Numbered from the stretch's first letter, positions 26,995 through 36,642 are shown. The stretch: DNA of 64,000 nt from [Eubacterium] siraeum (GCA_025150425.1 CP102281.1:124001-188000); one strand, 5' to 3'. A program made the numbers and translations. Notes: a model not told the origin generated them from the sequence alone.

Positions 26995-27933
26995 ATGAGA
27001 AAAAGGATATTATGGATACAAACGGGCGGAACATTTTCGTGCGCAGGCACAAAATGCGGACTTGCGCCGCAGTCCAGCGAAGAGCAGGCAGGAAAAATAC
27101 TGGCGCTTATGCCGCGGGTTTGCGAAAAATATGATATTGTGCCGATGACGCTGATGAACATAGACAGCAGTGATATGACGATATCCGACCAGAAGCGCAT
27201 TGCAGATACGGTCAATGATAGCATCGGGAAATATGACGGAATAGTTATAACGCACGGAACGGACACTATGGCATATACCGCCGCCGCTTTATCGGTCATG
27301 ACGGAAAATCCGCCCGTGCCGGTCGTGCTTACCGGCTCGCAGCGTCCGTTCTTTGAAAGCGGCAGTGACGCACCGGCGAACTTTGAGGATGCTCTGGCTG
27401 TGGCAGGAAGCGGTACGGTGTGCCGTGTCTGCGTTGTTTTCGGCGGAAAAATTATGGACGGAAGAGATTGTACCAAGATTGATACCGTATCAGATAACGC
27501 TTTCACCTGTGTTAAGGGGGATATTGGCACTGTAAAAAGCGGCAGGGTGAAAATCACCTGCAATGAGCCTTGCGTCGGTAAATACAGGTATGACTGCTCT
27601 TTATGCAAGGCGGACGGTAAAGTCGCCGTTCTTGATATGCATCCGTCATTCAACCCGGATATTATAAAAATGCTGTATGAGGGCGGTATCAGGGGTTTTG
27701 TCATACGTTGCTACGGAGCAGGAGGAATACCCGAAAGAGTGAGGGCGGCGCTCGGCAGAGTAATAGCCGTGGGAGCAAAAGCGATTGCGGTTACTCAGTG
27801 CCTTTACGGAGGGGTTGACCTTGATATTTACGCTGTGGGCACAGACGCAAGAAAGGCGGGTATATCGGACGGAGGGTATATGACGACCGAGTATGCCGTG
27901 GCGTGGATGATGAGGGAGGTGGGGAGAGAATGA
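26995..27933 (+). CDS. Type I L-asparaginase family protein
   Basis: 312-residue cytosolic amidohydrolase converting asparagine to aspartate and ammonia. Catalytic motifs: QTGGTFSC (about 9-16, nucleophile Thr) and VITHGTDTMAYTAAALSVM (about 82-101, second Thr-Asp-Lys set). Also VLTGSQRP and CDCSLCKAD-type region typical of the family. ATG 26995 follows TAAGGAGCG with proper spacing; an upstream GTG frame at 26971 has no such site. Single-gene transcript starting right after the repeat array. No signal peptide, so it is the low-affinity type I class. Confidence 0.92.
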   Translation: MRKRILWIQTGGTFSCAGTKCGLAPQSSEEQAGKILALMPRVCEKYDIVPMTLMNIDSSDMTISDQKRIADTVNDSIGKYDGIVITHGTDTMAYTAAALSVMTENPPVPVVLTGSQRPFFESGSDAPANFEDALAVAGSGTVCRVCVVFGGKIMDGRDCTKIDTVSDNAFTCVKGDIGTVKSGRVKITCNEPCVGKYRYDCSLCKADGKVAVLDMHPSFNPDIIKMLYEGGIRGFVIRCYGAGGIPERVRAALGRVIAVGAKAIAVTQCLYGGVDLDIYAVGTDARKAGISDGGYMTTEYAVAWMMREVGRE

Positions 27934-28030
27934 TGTTATTACAACCGCATATTGCTGTGCTTTCGCCATTCAACAAAAGAGATTTATATTAAAATGTTTT
28001 TAGACACTGTGTAGCAGTAATGACAACATA

Positions 28031-28059
28031 TTGTTTTTGTAGACTTTCTGTGCTATAAT
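28031..28059 (+). promoter_or_regulatory. Promoter of the XRE regulator gene
   Basis: TTGTTT (28031-28036), 17-base spacer, TATAAT (28054-28059), 24 bases from the ATG. Confidence 0.7.
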
Positions 28060-28082
28060 GGTAAACAGCACAGGCTATTTTT

Positions 28083-28301
28083 ATGACTTACAACTATAAC
28101 AGGCTGTGGAAACTGTTGATAGATAAAGGCGTTAGAAAAACGCAAATGCGCTTGCAGGCAGGTATTAGCACAAACATACTTACTAAAACAGGAAAGGGCG
28201 AACCTGTTGCAAAGGAAAGCCTTGTAAAGATTGCAACCGCCTTGAATTGCGGACTTAACGATATAGTGGAAATAACGCAAGAATGTGAGGTGACAAAATG
28301 A
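28083..28301 (+). CDS. Small XRE/Cro-CI family regulator (HTH_26 type)
   Basis: 72 residues, almost entirely a helix-turn-helix: LWKLLIDKGVRKTQMRLQAG, then ISTNILTKTGKGEPVAKESL and VKIATALNCGLNDIVEI. This compact type is frequent in Clostridia and often sits in front of an effector gene. It overlaps the following Nudix gene by four bases (ATGA). No strong ribosome binding site is visible just before the ATG, which is only 24 bases from the -10 box. Confidence 0.85.
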   Translation: MTYNYNRLWKLLIDKGVRKTQMRLQAGISTNILTKTGKGEPVAKESLVKIATALNCGLNDIVEITQECEVTK

Positions 28302-28713
28302 CAGCAAAGATCATCGTGAAATGTATCATTTACAACAGGGCGCTAAATAGATTTCTCTTAGTTCAGAGATGCGAAAATGACCACACGGGTGCAAACACCT
28401 GGGAGAACGCAGGCGGCAACATTGAGGACGGCGAAACGCCCGAAGATGCTGTGTTCAGAGAGGTCAAAGAGGAAACAGGCATCACGGATATTGAGATAAA
28501 AAAGAGATCGCTTATGTCAGCATTTTAGAGGGAGAATTGCTCAATCTGCTGATAGTTTATCTCTGCGAAACTGCGACCAAGAATGTTACGGTCAGCTTTG
28601 AACATCAGGCTTATGTATGGGCAGATGAGGCACAATGCAGGGAGCTTCTCCCGAAGGCAATCATCCGTGATTTTGAAAAGAATCATGTGTTTGATATTTT
28701 ACAGAAGACATAA
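28298..28713 (+). pseudogene. Nudix hydrolase gene interrupted by a -1 frameshift at A AAA AAG
   Basis: Frame one gives 76 residues with a complete Nudix box (GGNIEDGETPEDAVFREVKE, then ETGI) and stops at 28528. The remaining C-terminal half (YVSILEGELLNLLIVYLCET through HVFDILQKT) continues in the -1 frame to the TAA at 28711-28713. The switch lies at TAAAAAAG (28497-28504), which in frame reads A AAA AAG. One missing A, by mutation or by sequencing, would explain it; so would programmed slippage at this dnaX-like heptamer. Translationally coupled to the XRE gene. Confidence 0.75.
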
Positions 28714-29060
28714 GGCAATCCCTCGGAAACGCTGCAAACAATTTTGATATACATAGCAGCATCGTTATTCATGCAGAACACCTCATATCAATCTTAGTTA
28801 CTTGTATTATATCACATTCTTTTAACAATTGCTATAAGAAATATATTTTGTGTAATCGTCACCCAACTGAACCTTCCGCAAGGAACGGCGGCATCGCTTG
28901 CATTTGAAAGAAAAACGTTTGAAAAAAATGTATATTTCGGCTGTTCTGACGGGATTTTTTGAAATCTTGCATTTTTCGCTTGCAAAATCGAAGGAAATGT
29001 AGTACAATTAACATATGTAAACATTCACAAAATTTGGCGGAATGCCGGAAGGATACTAAA
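28714..29060. other. Intergenic region with the RpiR-gene promoter
   Basis: No convincing gene. A 29-codon minus-strand frame (28683-28772) with a GAGGTG site runs antisense to the Nudix tail and may be a gene remnant. The promoter of the regulator lies at 28980-29008. Confidence 0.5.
28980..29008 (+). promoter_or_regulatory. Promoter of the RpiR-family regulator gene
   Basis: TTGCAA (28980-28985), 17-base spacer, TACAAT (29003-29008). Confidence 0.65.
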
Positions 29061-29921
29061 ATGCAGGAAGATCTACTTGTTCAGATTGAAAATAAAATGA
29101 GCACTTTCTCGAAAAGTCAGAAGCTCATAGCAAACTATATTATAAACAGCTATGAAAAGGCGGCTTATATGACCGCTCTGAAGCTGGGAAACGCAGTAAA
29201 CGTCAGCGAATCCACGGTTGTGCGCTTTGCCATAGAAATGGGCTTTGAGGGCTATCCGGAACTTCAGAAGAGCTTACAGTCGCTGATAAAGAACCGTCTT
29301 ACAGCGGTACAGCGTATCAATATCACAAATGACCGTATCGGTGACGACGGAGTGCTTAAGAACACGCTCACGCAGGATATGGACCGTATCCGCAGAACGC
29401 TTGAGGAAATCGACCCGAAGGCTTTTGACAGGGCTATAGAGAAGATATGCTCGGCAAGAAGAATATATATACTCGGCGCTATGAGCAGCAGTATTCTCGC
29501 AAGATTTCTTGATTATAACTTCCAGCTTATATTCGACAATGTGCATTTTGTGCAGGCTATCAATACAAGCGGTATCTATCAGCAGATCATACATATGAAC
29601 AGCGAGGACGCATTTATAGCAATATCTTTCCCCAGATATTCGCAGAGTACGATAAAGGCTACGGCATACGCAAAGAAATGTAACGCAAACGTTGTGGCTA
29701 TAACCGACAGCGTGACATCGCCGCTCGCCGCTTATGCGAACGAACTGCTTATAGCAAGGAGCGATATGGCGAGTTTTGCGGATTCGCTCGTTGCTCCGCT
29801 CAGCCTGCTCAATGCGATAATCGTTGCGGTGAGCGCAAGAAACAAGGACAACATCGAGCAGACCTTCGGCAAGCTGGAAAAGCTGTGGGAAGAAAATCAG
29901 GTATATAAAAAGGACGTATAA
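29061..29921 (+). CDS. MurR/RpiR family transcriptional regulator
   Basis: 286 residues. N-terminal HTH_6 domain (KMSTFSKSQKLIANYIINSY; ALKLGNAVNVSESTVVRFAI) and C-terminal SIS sugar-phosphate-binding domain (about 125-265; RIYILGAMSSSILARFLDYN; DAFIAISFPRYSQSTIKATA). Such proteins sense phosphosugars and control catabolic genes. ATG 29061 follows GGAAGGAT; upstream in-frame codons back to 28959 cross the promoter. Its TAA shares a base with the next gene's ATG, so it is cotranscribed with the flavoprotein, an unusual partner. Confidence 0.9.
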   Translation: MQEDLLVQIENKMSTFSKSQKLIANYIINSYEKAAYMTALKLGNAVNVSESTVVRFAIEMGFEGYPELQKSLQSLIKNRLTAVQRINITNDRIGDDGVLKNTLTQDMDRIRRTLEEIDPKAFDRAIEKICSARRIYILGAMSSSILARFLDYNFQLIFDNVHFVQAINTSGIYQQIIHMNSEDAFIAISFPRYSQSTIKATAYAKKCNANVVAITDSVTSPLAAYANELLIARSDMASFADSLVAPLSLLNAIIVAVSARNKDNIEQTFGKLEKLWEENQVYKKDV

Positions 29922-31165
29922 TGAACTACGACTTAGCAATAATCGGCGGAGGTGCGGCAGGTATGGCTGCCGCCGTTTTTGCCTCTGAGAACGGTGTGCG
30001 CACCGTTGTGATTGAGCATAACAGACAGCTCGGAAAAAAGCTCGCCATAACGGGCAAGGGCAGGTGCAACGTCACAAACAACAGTGACAACGACAATATA
30101 ATGAAGAACATACCCACAGGAAGCCGCTTTCTATACAGCGCTCTTGCGGGTTTTTCGGCGTATGATACAATGAATTTCTTCGAGGGGCTTGGAGTGCCTC
30201 TTAAAACGGAGAGGGGAAACCGTGTTTTCCCTGTTTCAGACAGTGCAAAGGATATAGTTGAGGCACTGAAAAAACGCATGGGTACGCTTGGCGTTAAGGT
30301 TATCACAGCGCACGCAAAAGGCGTTATAACCGAGGACGGCAGGGTAAAAGGAGTAAGGCTCGGTGAGAGCGAGGTTTATGCAAACAGCGTCATAATAGCG
30401 ACCGGCGGAGCGTCCTACAGCGGTACAGGCTCTGACGGCAGCGGATATGAGATAGCACGGGCGCTCGGTCATACGATAGTAGAACCAAAGCCTATGCTTG
30501 TGCCGATATGCGTAAAGGAAAGCTGCTGCTGTGATATGTCGGGGCTCAGCCTTAAAAATATAACGCTGTCGCTTATTGATACGGCAAAGAACAAGCCTGT
30601 GTACAGGGAGCAGGGAGAAATGCTGTTCACGCACTTCGGGGTCAGCGGTCCGCTGGTGCTTTCCGCATCGGCTTATGTCAAGAAAAGCACTTACAGGCTT
30701 GAGATAGATCTGAAGCCTGCGCTTGACGATAAAAAGCTGGACGCAAGACTGCTCCGTGACTTCAGCGAACAGCACACAAAGCAGATTTCTACCGTTATGA
30801 GAGGGCTGTTGCCGCAGGCTGTGGTAGAGCCTGTGCTTGACAAGGCGGGAGTTGCGATCGATACCAAAATAAGTGAGATCACTAAGATGCAGAGAGCGGC
30901 GATTGTAAATGCGCTGAAGCACTTTGATCTTACGGTGACGGGACTAAGGCCGATAGAAGAAGCGATAATCACAGACGGAGGAGTATCGCTCAAGGAAATA
31001 GACCCGAAAACGATGGGCTCGAAGCTGATTGACGGGTTATATTTTGCAGGGGAGATAATCGACTGTGCGGCTTATACGGGCGGATATAATTTACAGATAG
31101 CGTTCTCAACGGCGCATAGTGCGGCTGCGGCTGTGAGCCGCCTCAGATTCCGCCTGCGGCTGTGA
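29921..31165 (+). CDS. HI0933/YhiN (BaiN-like) FAD-dependent oxidoreductase
   Basis: 414 residues. The FAD-binding GGGAAGMAAA sits near residue 9, followed by IEHNRQLGKKLAITGKGRCN, GNRVFPVSDSAKDIVEAL, the second dinucleotide motif ATGGASYSGTGSDG, and the C-terminal AGEIIDCAAYTGGYNLQIAF, a full match to the family layout. Biochemical roles of HI0933 proteins are poorly known; BaiN is linked to bile-acid reduction, but that should not be transferred. The last residues (SRLRFRLRL) are encoded by a repeat hairpin unit (31127-31141), so the original stop may have been displaced. Confidence 0.9.
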   Translation: MNYDLAIIGGGAAGMAAAVFASENGVRTVVIEHNRQLGKKLAITGKGRCNVTNNSDNDNIMKNIPTGSRFLYSALAGFSAYDTMNFFEGLGVPLKTERGNRVFPVSDSAKDIVEALKKRMGTLGVKVITAHAKGVITEDGRVKGVRLGESEVYANSVIIATGGASYSGTGSDGSGYEIARALGHTIVEPKPMLVPICVKESCCCDMSGLSLKNITLSLIDTAKNKPVYREQGEMLFTHFGVSGPLVLSASAYVKKSTYRLEIDLKPALDDKKLDARLLRDFSEQHTKQISTVMRGLLPQAVVEPVLDKAGVAIDTKISEITKMQRAAIVNALKHFDLTVTGLRPIEEAIITDGGVSLKEIDPKTMGSKLIDGLYFAGEIIDCAAYTGGYNLQIAFSTAHSAAAAVSRLRFRLRL

Positions 31166-31170
31166 GCCGC
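31127..31170. repeat. Direct repeat of a palindromic 15-mer at the 3' end of the flavoprotein gene
   Basis: GCGGCTGTGAGCCGC occurs at 31127-31141 and 31156-31170. A related copy, GGCTGTGAGCCGCTTCAAGT, lies at 16412-16431 just after another stop codon. These are dispersed hairpin repeats that settle at gene ends. Confidence 0.7.
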
Positions 31171-31209
31171 TCCAAGTTCCACCGTTCTGACGGATTGAGC
31201 TTGGCTCAG

Positions 31210-31573
31210 CCTCCGTTACCGGCGGTGCGGAAATGTGCCGCTTCAGATTACGTCTATTAAAATAATTGTGCTGACGGAGTGCAATCCCTCCGTTTTGACG
31301 GCAGATAAGTTTGGCAAATTAAAAAAGGCAGGGGTATCGCAAGCAAAACGCAACAAAGCAACAGTTTGTGCCTTGCCGGCAATCCACCTCCCCTTTTTTG
31401 AGGGGGAGGCAAGTTGTGATAGTGCGGGGTGAGTGATAGTACGAGGGCGGTGGAAGCTGTGATGTTATTAGAGTGATAAATACGCAGTTGCGTAATGTTG
31501 TCGCCGGTAACGGAGGTTGCTCATATCGCTGACAATCGGAACGGCGAATTTGAGGCGGCACATTGCCGCTCGC
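31210..31573. repeat. MITE-like inverted-repeat element upstream of trpS
   Basis: Non-coding 364 bases bounded by imperfect inverted repeats: CCTCCGTTACCGGCG (31210-31224) with its complement at 31502-31516, and GCGGAAATGTGCCGCTTCAG (31228-31247) matched by a diverged complement near 31548-31570. The interior has a hairpin CCTCCCC/GGGGAGG (31386-31409). No gene seen. It ends six bases before the trpS promoter. Confidence 0.55.
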
Positions 31574-31578
31574 CGTGC

Positions 31579-31607
31579 TTGACAACGGTGGGAAAAGGTG
31601 ATATACT
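31579..31607 (+). promoter_or_regulatory. Promoter of the trpS T-box transcript
   Basis: TTGACA (31579-31584), 17-base spacer, TATACT (31602-31607). Confidence 0.75.
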
Positions 31608-31614
31608 AAACCTA

Positions 31615-31855
31615 TATCAAACCGTTGACCGAGAGTAGTAATATCGGCAGAGATACTACAGAGAGCCGCATTAGCTGAAAAGCGGTGTATTTATCCGATA
31701 CGAATGGACTTGCGAGGGCAGACCGAAAGCGATTGAGCGAGTAGTTTCTGACGGAAGGCTCTGACCGTTACACAGAGAGCGCATTTTTATGTGCGTAACA
31801 ATAAGGTGGCTTGCAGATACGGCTTCTGTTCCTTATTCGGAACGGGAGCTTTTTT
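31615..31855 (+). promoter_or_regulatory. T-box leader (tRNA-Trp sensing) with terminator
   Basis: Stem I carries a TGG tryptophan codon in GAATGGACT (codon at 31705-31707), matching the downstream gene. The T-box sequence is AATAAGGTGGC (31800-31810), and its TGGC would pair with the GCCA end of tRNA-Trp. The terminator is an 11-bp stem with GU pairs, GCTTCTGTTCC / GGAACGGGAGC (31822-31849), followed by T6. Uncharged tRNA-Trp is expected to favour the antiterminator and raise trpS expression. Confidence 0.88.
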
Positions 31856-31886
31856 ATTAAGCCGTATAAAAAATGAGGTAAATATT

Positions 31887-32930
31887 ATGAGCAAGATTAT
31901 TTTAACGGGTGACAGACCCACAGGCAGACTTCACATAGGTCACTATGTAGGCTCGCTCAGACGCAGAGTGCAGTTACAGAACACGGGCGATTTTGACGAA
32001 ATATACATCATGATCGCAGACGCACAGGCGCTGACCGACAACTTCGACAATCCCGAAAAGGTACGCAGTAACATAGGAGAGGTAGCGCTTGACTATATGG
32101 CGGCAGGACTTGACCCCGAAAAGTCAACGATATTCATTCAGTCGATGATACCTGAGCTTACCGAGCTTACATTCTACTATATGAACCTTGTTACAGTATC
32201 AAGATTACAGCGTAACCCTACCGTAAAAGCAGAAATTACGATGAGAAACTTTGAAGCAAGCATACCTGCAGGCTTCTTATGCTATCCGATAAGCCAGACC
32301 GCCGATATTACAGCCTTCAAGGCTACGACGGTACCGGTAGGCGAGGATCAGCTGCCTATGCTTGAACAGGCAAAGGAGATTGTCCACAAGTTCAACTCCA
32401 TCTATGAGCCTGTGCTTGTTGAGCCGGAAATATTACTTCCCGAAAACGAGGCTTGTATGCGTCTGCCCGGCACTGACGGCAAGGCGAAGATGAGCAAGTC
32501 GCTGGGCAACTGCATTTACCTTGCGGATAGCCCCGCAGACATCAAGGCAAAGATAATGAGTATGTTTACAGATCCGCTTCATATACAGGTATCAGACCCC
32601 GGTCATATCGAGGGCAACACGGTGTTCACTTATCTTGACGCATTCTGCACAGATGAGCATTTTGAACGTTATCTGCCCGATTACAAGAATCTTGACGAGC
32701 TGAAAGAGCATTATAAGCGTGGCGGTCTTGGCGATATGAAGATAAAGAAGTTCCTTAACAATGTAATGCAGGAGGAGCTTGAGCCGATAAGACTGCGCCG
32801 TGAGGAGCTTGCGAAGAATATGGACTACGTTTACGATGTGCTGAAGAAGGGTACCGAAAAGGCACGTCAGTGTGCGGCTCAGACTATGAGCGAGGTCAAG
32901 AAGGCTATGAAGATCGATTATTTCGGTTAA
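31887..32930 (+). CDS. trpS: Tryptophanyl-tRNA synthetase
   Basis: 347-residue class I synthetase charging tRNA-Trp. The HIGH-equivalent is [10 protein letters not shown] (about residue 15) after TGDRPTGR, and the KMSKS motif is [11 protein letters not shown] (about 200). Length matches bacterial TrpRS. ATG 31887 lies after ATGAGGT and starts [14 protein letters not shown], the conserved N-terminus; an upstream GTG at 31791 would fall in the T-box. Controlled by the T-box leader and ends at a bidirectional terminator. Confidence 0.97.
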   Translation: MSKIILTGDRPTGRLHIGHYVGSLRRRVQLQNTGDFDEIYIMIADAQALTDNFDNPEKVRSNIGEVALDYMAAGLDPEKSTIFIQSMIPELTELTFYYMNLVTVSRLQRNPTVKAEITMRNFEASIPAGFLCYPISQTADITAFKATTVPVGEDQLPMLEQAKEIVHKFNSIYEPVLVEPEILLPENEACMRLPGTDGKAKMSKSLGNCIYLADSPADIKAKIMSMFTDPLHIQVSDPGHIEGNTVFTYLDAFCTDEHFERYLPDYKNLDELKEHYKRGGLGDMKIKKFLNNVMQEELEPIRLRREELAKNMDYVYDVLKKGTEKARQCAAQTMSEVKKAMKIDYFG

Positions 32931-32952
32931 GGCGTGAATAAATGAATATAAT

Positions 32953-32989
32953 AACAGCCGTATTTGTTTTATGAGCAAATACGGCTGTT
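32953..32989. terminator. Bidirectional terminator after trpS
   Basis: Perfect 14-bp stem AACAGCCGTATTTG / CAAATACGGCTGTT with a 9-base loop and T-rich flanks, between convergent genes. Confidence 0.88.
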
Positions 32990-32991
32990 TA

Positions 32992-33645
32992 TTAATCTGT
33001 GATTTTACCGTCTGAAATGCGGATAATGCGGTCGCATTTTTCGGCAAGCTGATTATCGTGTGTTACTATGACTATTGTGCGGTTGTCGTTGCGGTTGAGG
33101 TCGATGAGAAGCGAAAGAACATCGTTTCCTGTCGAAACGTCAAGGTTGCCTGTAGGCTCATCGCAAAGAAGAACCGAGGGGTTGTTGACAAGCGCTCTTG
33201 CGATAGCCACACGCTGTTGCTGACCGCCCGAAAGTTCTGACGGGTATCTGCCGAGCAGGTTTTCGACACCCAGCTTTTTTACGGTATCCGATATATCGGT
33301 TTTGCCCTTTTTGGCGAGCTTTGACGGAAGAAGTATGTTTTCTTTTGCGGTAAGCTCCGGTATCAGATCGTAAAACTGGAACACAAAGCCGATCTTGTTC
33401 AATCTGAAATCCGCCAGTGCCGTATCTGCGAGTTTTGTTATGTCGGTATCGTCATAGCAAACGCTTCCGCCTGTTGCCTTGTCCAGTCCGCCGAGTATGT
33501 TCAGCAGAGTGGTTTTTCCGCTTCCGCTCTTGCCTGTTATTGCTACAAGCTCTCCGTCATCTATGCGTATATCGAGGTTATTTACAGCGGTCACGGCGTT
33601 TTCGCCTTTGCCGTATATACGGGTAAGTCCGGTTGTTGTAATCAT
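32992..33645 (-). CDS. ABC transporter ATP-binding protein, LolD/MacB type
   Basis: 217 residues, complete: Walker A GKSGSGKTT (about 38-46), signature LSGGQQQR (about 137), Walker B LLCDEPTGNLD and switch VTHD. Its ATG overlaps the stop of the FtsX-like permease gene upstream, so the two make an ABC exporter or mechanotransmission complex of the MacB/FtsEX/BceAB kind. No adjacent two-component system is present, which argues against a classical bacitracin-sensing module. Confidence 0.92.
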   Translation of the reverse strand: MITTTGLTRIYGKGENAVTAVNNLDIRIDDGELVAITGKSGSGKTTLLNILGGLDKATGGSVCYDDTDITKLADTALADFRLNKIGFVFQFYDLIPELTAKENILLPSKLAKKGKTDISDTVKKLGVENLLGRYPSELSGGQQQRVAIARALVNNPSVLLCDEPTGNLDVSTGNDVLSLLIDLNRNDNRTIVIVTHDNQLAEKCDRIIRISDGKITD

Positions 33646-36395
33646 TGCCTTTTCCTTTCCTCGTTCAGTTGAACAGAAATTTCAGATGTGAATTTTTTTG
33701 TTGAAAGCACAGTGAGTATAACGGTTATTACCGAGATGGCGATAAAAATTATAACAAGCGGTTTTATAAGGGGAACCATCCAGAATTCATCATTCAGAAA
33801 ACAGTTGTTTATAATATCCGAAGCCGCCGATTCGTCAAAATCGGCTATACCGCTTTCAAGCTGTTCTTTCATATTATCGACCTTGTCGTACATCCTGCTT
33901 GTAAAGAGCTGTACTCCGTAAGCGGCAAGACCTGCAAAGGCGGTCGCTATGACCGGTATTCTGAGGTTTGAGATAAACAGCTTTCGCCGTATCCGTGAAA
34001 GCGGTGTTCCTAAGGCACGAAGCACGGATATTTCGTAAGACTTCATTCTTATTTTAAGTCCGATACAGCTGAAATAAGCCGCAAAGCCGAGAAGCGACAT
34101 TATAAGAACGGTGGCGAGAGTACCCGACATTCTGTTGAATTTGTCTATGGCTTCCTGCCTTTTCATCTCGCCTAAATTGGTACGGGTCATACATGCCGCC
34201 GGCGGAACAAGACCGCCGTCAATATCGGTCGATGAATAGACGTTGTTGTATACCGCTCCTGAGAAGCCCGAAGAAGCCGCACCTGCGGCAGTGGTCAGCA
34301 GGAAACATCCGCTGTTTTCTTTTTCCTGAAAGCCGAAATCTAAAAGGCAACGGAGCGTTTTATCCGACAAATTGTTCAGCGTTAGCGTAGCGCCGACAGT
34401 GAAGGTATGGTCTGCTACCTTGCCTATGCCGTAATTACTGTCGTTTGCGGTAACGCCCATAATCCGAATGCTGTCACCGACCTTATAGGTGTTACGGCCG
34501 CTTTCCTGCACCATAATGACCTTTTCTCCGCTGTTAAGTGCGGAAATGTCGGGCAGACCGCCGGAAATATATGAGGAAAGCGCATTCAGCGTCTTTTTAT
34601 CGGCAAGTCTTATCGGAATATTATAGCAGAATTTGCCGCCGATACCGTCTGAGCCGAAAAAGCTCTTATATTCTTTGTCGGAAAGCTCTGAAACGGAGGC
34701 TATCGTGTCATCGTCTGTCTGAAGCGTCGTTTCGGGGCTGTTTTTATAGGCGGAGGTTTCGCTGTCGCACACAGCAAAGGTGTTTTCGATATATCCGAAA
34801 GACAGGGCATCGGTGAATTTTTCCGTGTCGTTGTCAGACAGACCGTAGGTGTAGCCGTAATTTGCTATTTTAAGGTTGTGTGCTTCATCCTGTCCGAGAG
34901 AGGTCGCCGTTATCGGAGGGCAGGATAAATAATCGGCTATGCCGTCCTCCTCCATATCGAGTGAATCAAGCGAACCGATAGTATAGGTCGGCGGAAAGTC
35001 AAACAAAAGCCAGTTCATTACTACCTTTCCGTCACGGGTGTATCGCATATAACCGAGAACGGTACCGAATACTATCAGTGACAGTGCGACGGTCTGTATA
35101 AGCGTTATGCCCTTATTGCCGAGCGAACGTGAAAGCATCCCTTCCGCCGAATCTGAACAGTGGAGCAATCTTTTTTTCTTTTGCTTTTTTGACGAAAGAG
35201 TGATCGGTATAAACACAAGGTATCCGAGTGTGATGGTTATTGCAGAGAATATAACGGCGATAATAAGGGGGTCGGCGGTCGCACCGAGAACGATAGGGTC
35301 GGTCGTAAAGGCGCTGTATCCGCTCATACCCATAATTCCTGTACGCACGGAGTAGGAAACGGAATAGAACAGTATGCCGAGAGCTATTCCGAACACGGTC
35401 TGAGCGATAAAAAGCATAACCGCTTCGGTTGCGTACATAATAGCGCTTTTGCTTTTTGAAAAGCCTATATTGTGCAAAAGACGGCCTGTGTTTTCTCTTT
35501 CCCTGAAAACTATATTAAGCACGCAGATAAAAGATAATACGGCAATCAACGCACAAATGGATGACATAATAATAAGCCATAGCGTATTTCTGTTGATAAG
35601 ATGCTGTTCATCCGTGATATTTTCTTCGTGGTTGTTTGCGTAGAAATGTAAATATGCGTCATCGCCGTTTTGCGATGAATATTTTTCTTCAATTAAGGTA
35701 ACAAACTCACGGTCGGAAATCCCGAAAATGCTGAGCTCGCCGCTTTCCTTATTTTTGACTGTAATGCCGCCGCCTCCGTACAGGTCGATAGTGTAGCCTG
35801 TTGTCGCAGCATCTGACGGTCTTCCGACATATATAAGAGGAAGGGGATCGGGAGGTATCTCATCGTCATCGGTATATTCGGCTTTTTCGCACAGCGGTCT
35901 TTCGGAGTACGCCTTGTCGATAATGCCCGTAAGAATATACTGCTTGCCGTTTATTGTTATGCTGTCGCCGGTTTTTCCGAGATAACCTACACTTTCAAGA
36001 AGCGACTGCTCGACAGCGGCTTCATTTTCAAGAACAGGCATCGAACCGTTTTTCATCGGAACGTGAAGCAAATCGCAAGCCTTATCCGCATAGCCGTAGT
36101 TATATTCCTTGCCGTAGAAATCGGCTTTTCCCGATACGGTCACGGTCTGGTGTGTGAAGGTCAGGTCGGAAGGGATCAGCTCGTTTTTTATATCATCGGG
36201 AATGTCGCTCAGAATAAGATCATATTTTCCGAAGGAGTCATATCCCGTTTCGACCTCACGGTTTATCTCTTCACGAATGAAAAGAAAAACCGATGTGATT
36301 ATTGCGGTGAGCAGTAATCCGGAAAACAGCAGTGACAGAGCGGTACGCAAATGTTTTCTCCAGTATTTGCAGAGAATATAAAAATAACAGGACAT
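33642..36395 (-). CDS. FtsX-like ABC permease with two large extracytoplasmic regions
   Basis: 917 residues. One helix near the N-terminus (SLLFSGLLLTAIITSVFLFI), an extracytoplasmic region (about 45-245), an FtsX core of several helices (NTLWLIIMSSICALIAVLSF; FREREN, then GRLLHNIGFSKS), a second outer region (about 420-720) and a final FtsX triplet (LATVLIMSLLGFAAYFSCIG; YEISVLRALGTPLSRIRRKL; LVIIFIAISVITVILTVLST). The duplicated permease in one chain fits MacB/Bce-like exporters acting on peptides or lipids. ATG 36395 follows GAGGT; earlier in-frame codons lack a site. Substrate not known. Confidence 0.9.
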   Translation of the reverse strand: MSCYFYILCKYWRKHLRTALSLLFSGLLLTAIITSVFLFIREEINREVETGYDSFGKYDLILSDIPDDIKNELIPSDLTFTHQTVTVSGKADFYGKEYNYGYADKACDLLHVPMKNGSMPVLENEAAVEQSLLESVGYLGKTGDSITINGKQYILTGIIDKAYSERPLCEKAEYTDDDEIPPDPLPLIYVGRPSDAATTGYTIDLYGGGGITVKNKESGELSIFGISDREFVTLIEEKYSSQNGDDAYLHFYANNHEENITDEQHLINRNTLWLIIMSSICALIAVLSFICVLNIVFRERENTGRLLHNIGFSKSKSAIMYATEAVMLFIAQTVFGIALGILFYSVSYSVRTGIMGMSGYSAFTTDPIVLGATADPLIIAVIFSAITITLGYLVFIPITLSSKKQKKKRLLHCSDSAEGMLSRSLGNKGITLIQTVALSLIVFGTVLGYMRYTRDGKVVMNWLLFDFPPTYTIGSLDSLDMEEDGIADYLSCPPITATSLGQDEAHNLKIANYGYTYGLSDNDTEKFTDALSFGYIENTFAVCDSETSAYKNSPETTLQTDDDTIASVSELSDKEYKSFFGSDGIGGKFCYNIPIRLADKKTLNALSSYISGGLPDISALNSGEKVIMVQESGRNTYKVGDSIRIMGVTANDSNYGIGKVADHTFTVGATLTLNNLSDKTLRCLLDFGFQEKENSGCFLLTTAAGAASSGFSGAVYNNVYSSTDIDGGLVPPAACMTRTNLGEMKRQEAIDKFNRMSGTLATVLIMSLLGFAAYFSCIGLKIRMKSYEISVLRALGTPLSRIRRKLFISNLRIPVIATAFAGLAAYGVQLFTSRMYDKVDNMKEQLESGIADFDESAASDIINNCFLNDEFWMVPLIKPLVIIFIAISVITVILTVLSTKKFTSEISVQLNEERKRQ

Positions 36396-36642
36396 CTTTT
36401 TACCTCGACGTAAGAATATAATTGAAAGAAATTTGTGCTTGAATTGATAATCGGACAGCGGAATAAAATGTGATAATAACACACAAATAATACGCACTGA
36501 ATATTATTTAAATTATACCATAGCAAAAAAAAGATGTCAATCGCATATTTATATCATTTATCACTCGATGTGATATTTTGTAAATTATTCATAAAAATCG
36601 TTTTGCAGAATCGGCAAAAATAACAAACCCTGTTTTGTCGCA

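Noticed and set aside
28683-28772. 29-codon minus-strand frame with a GAGGTG site
   Set aside because: It runs antisense to the Nudix 3' half, has no recognisable domain and may be a remnant; not enough to call a gene.
31235-31585. Short frames upstream of trpS
   Set aside because: They fall within the inverted-repeat element, with no ribosome binding site or similarity.
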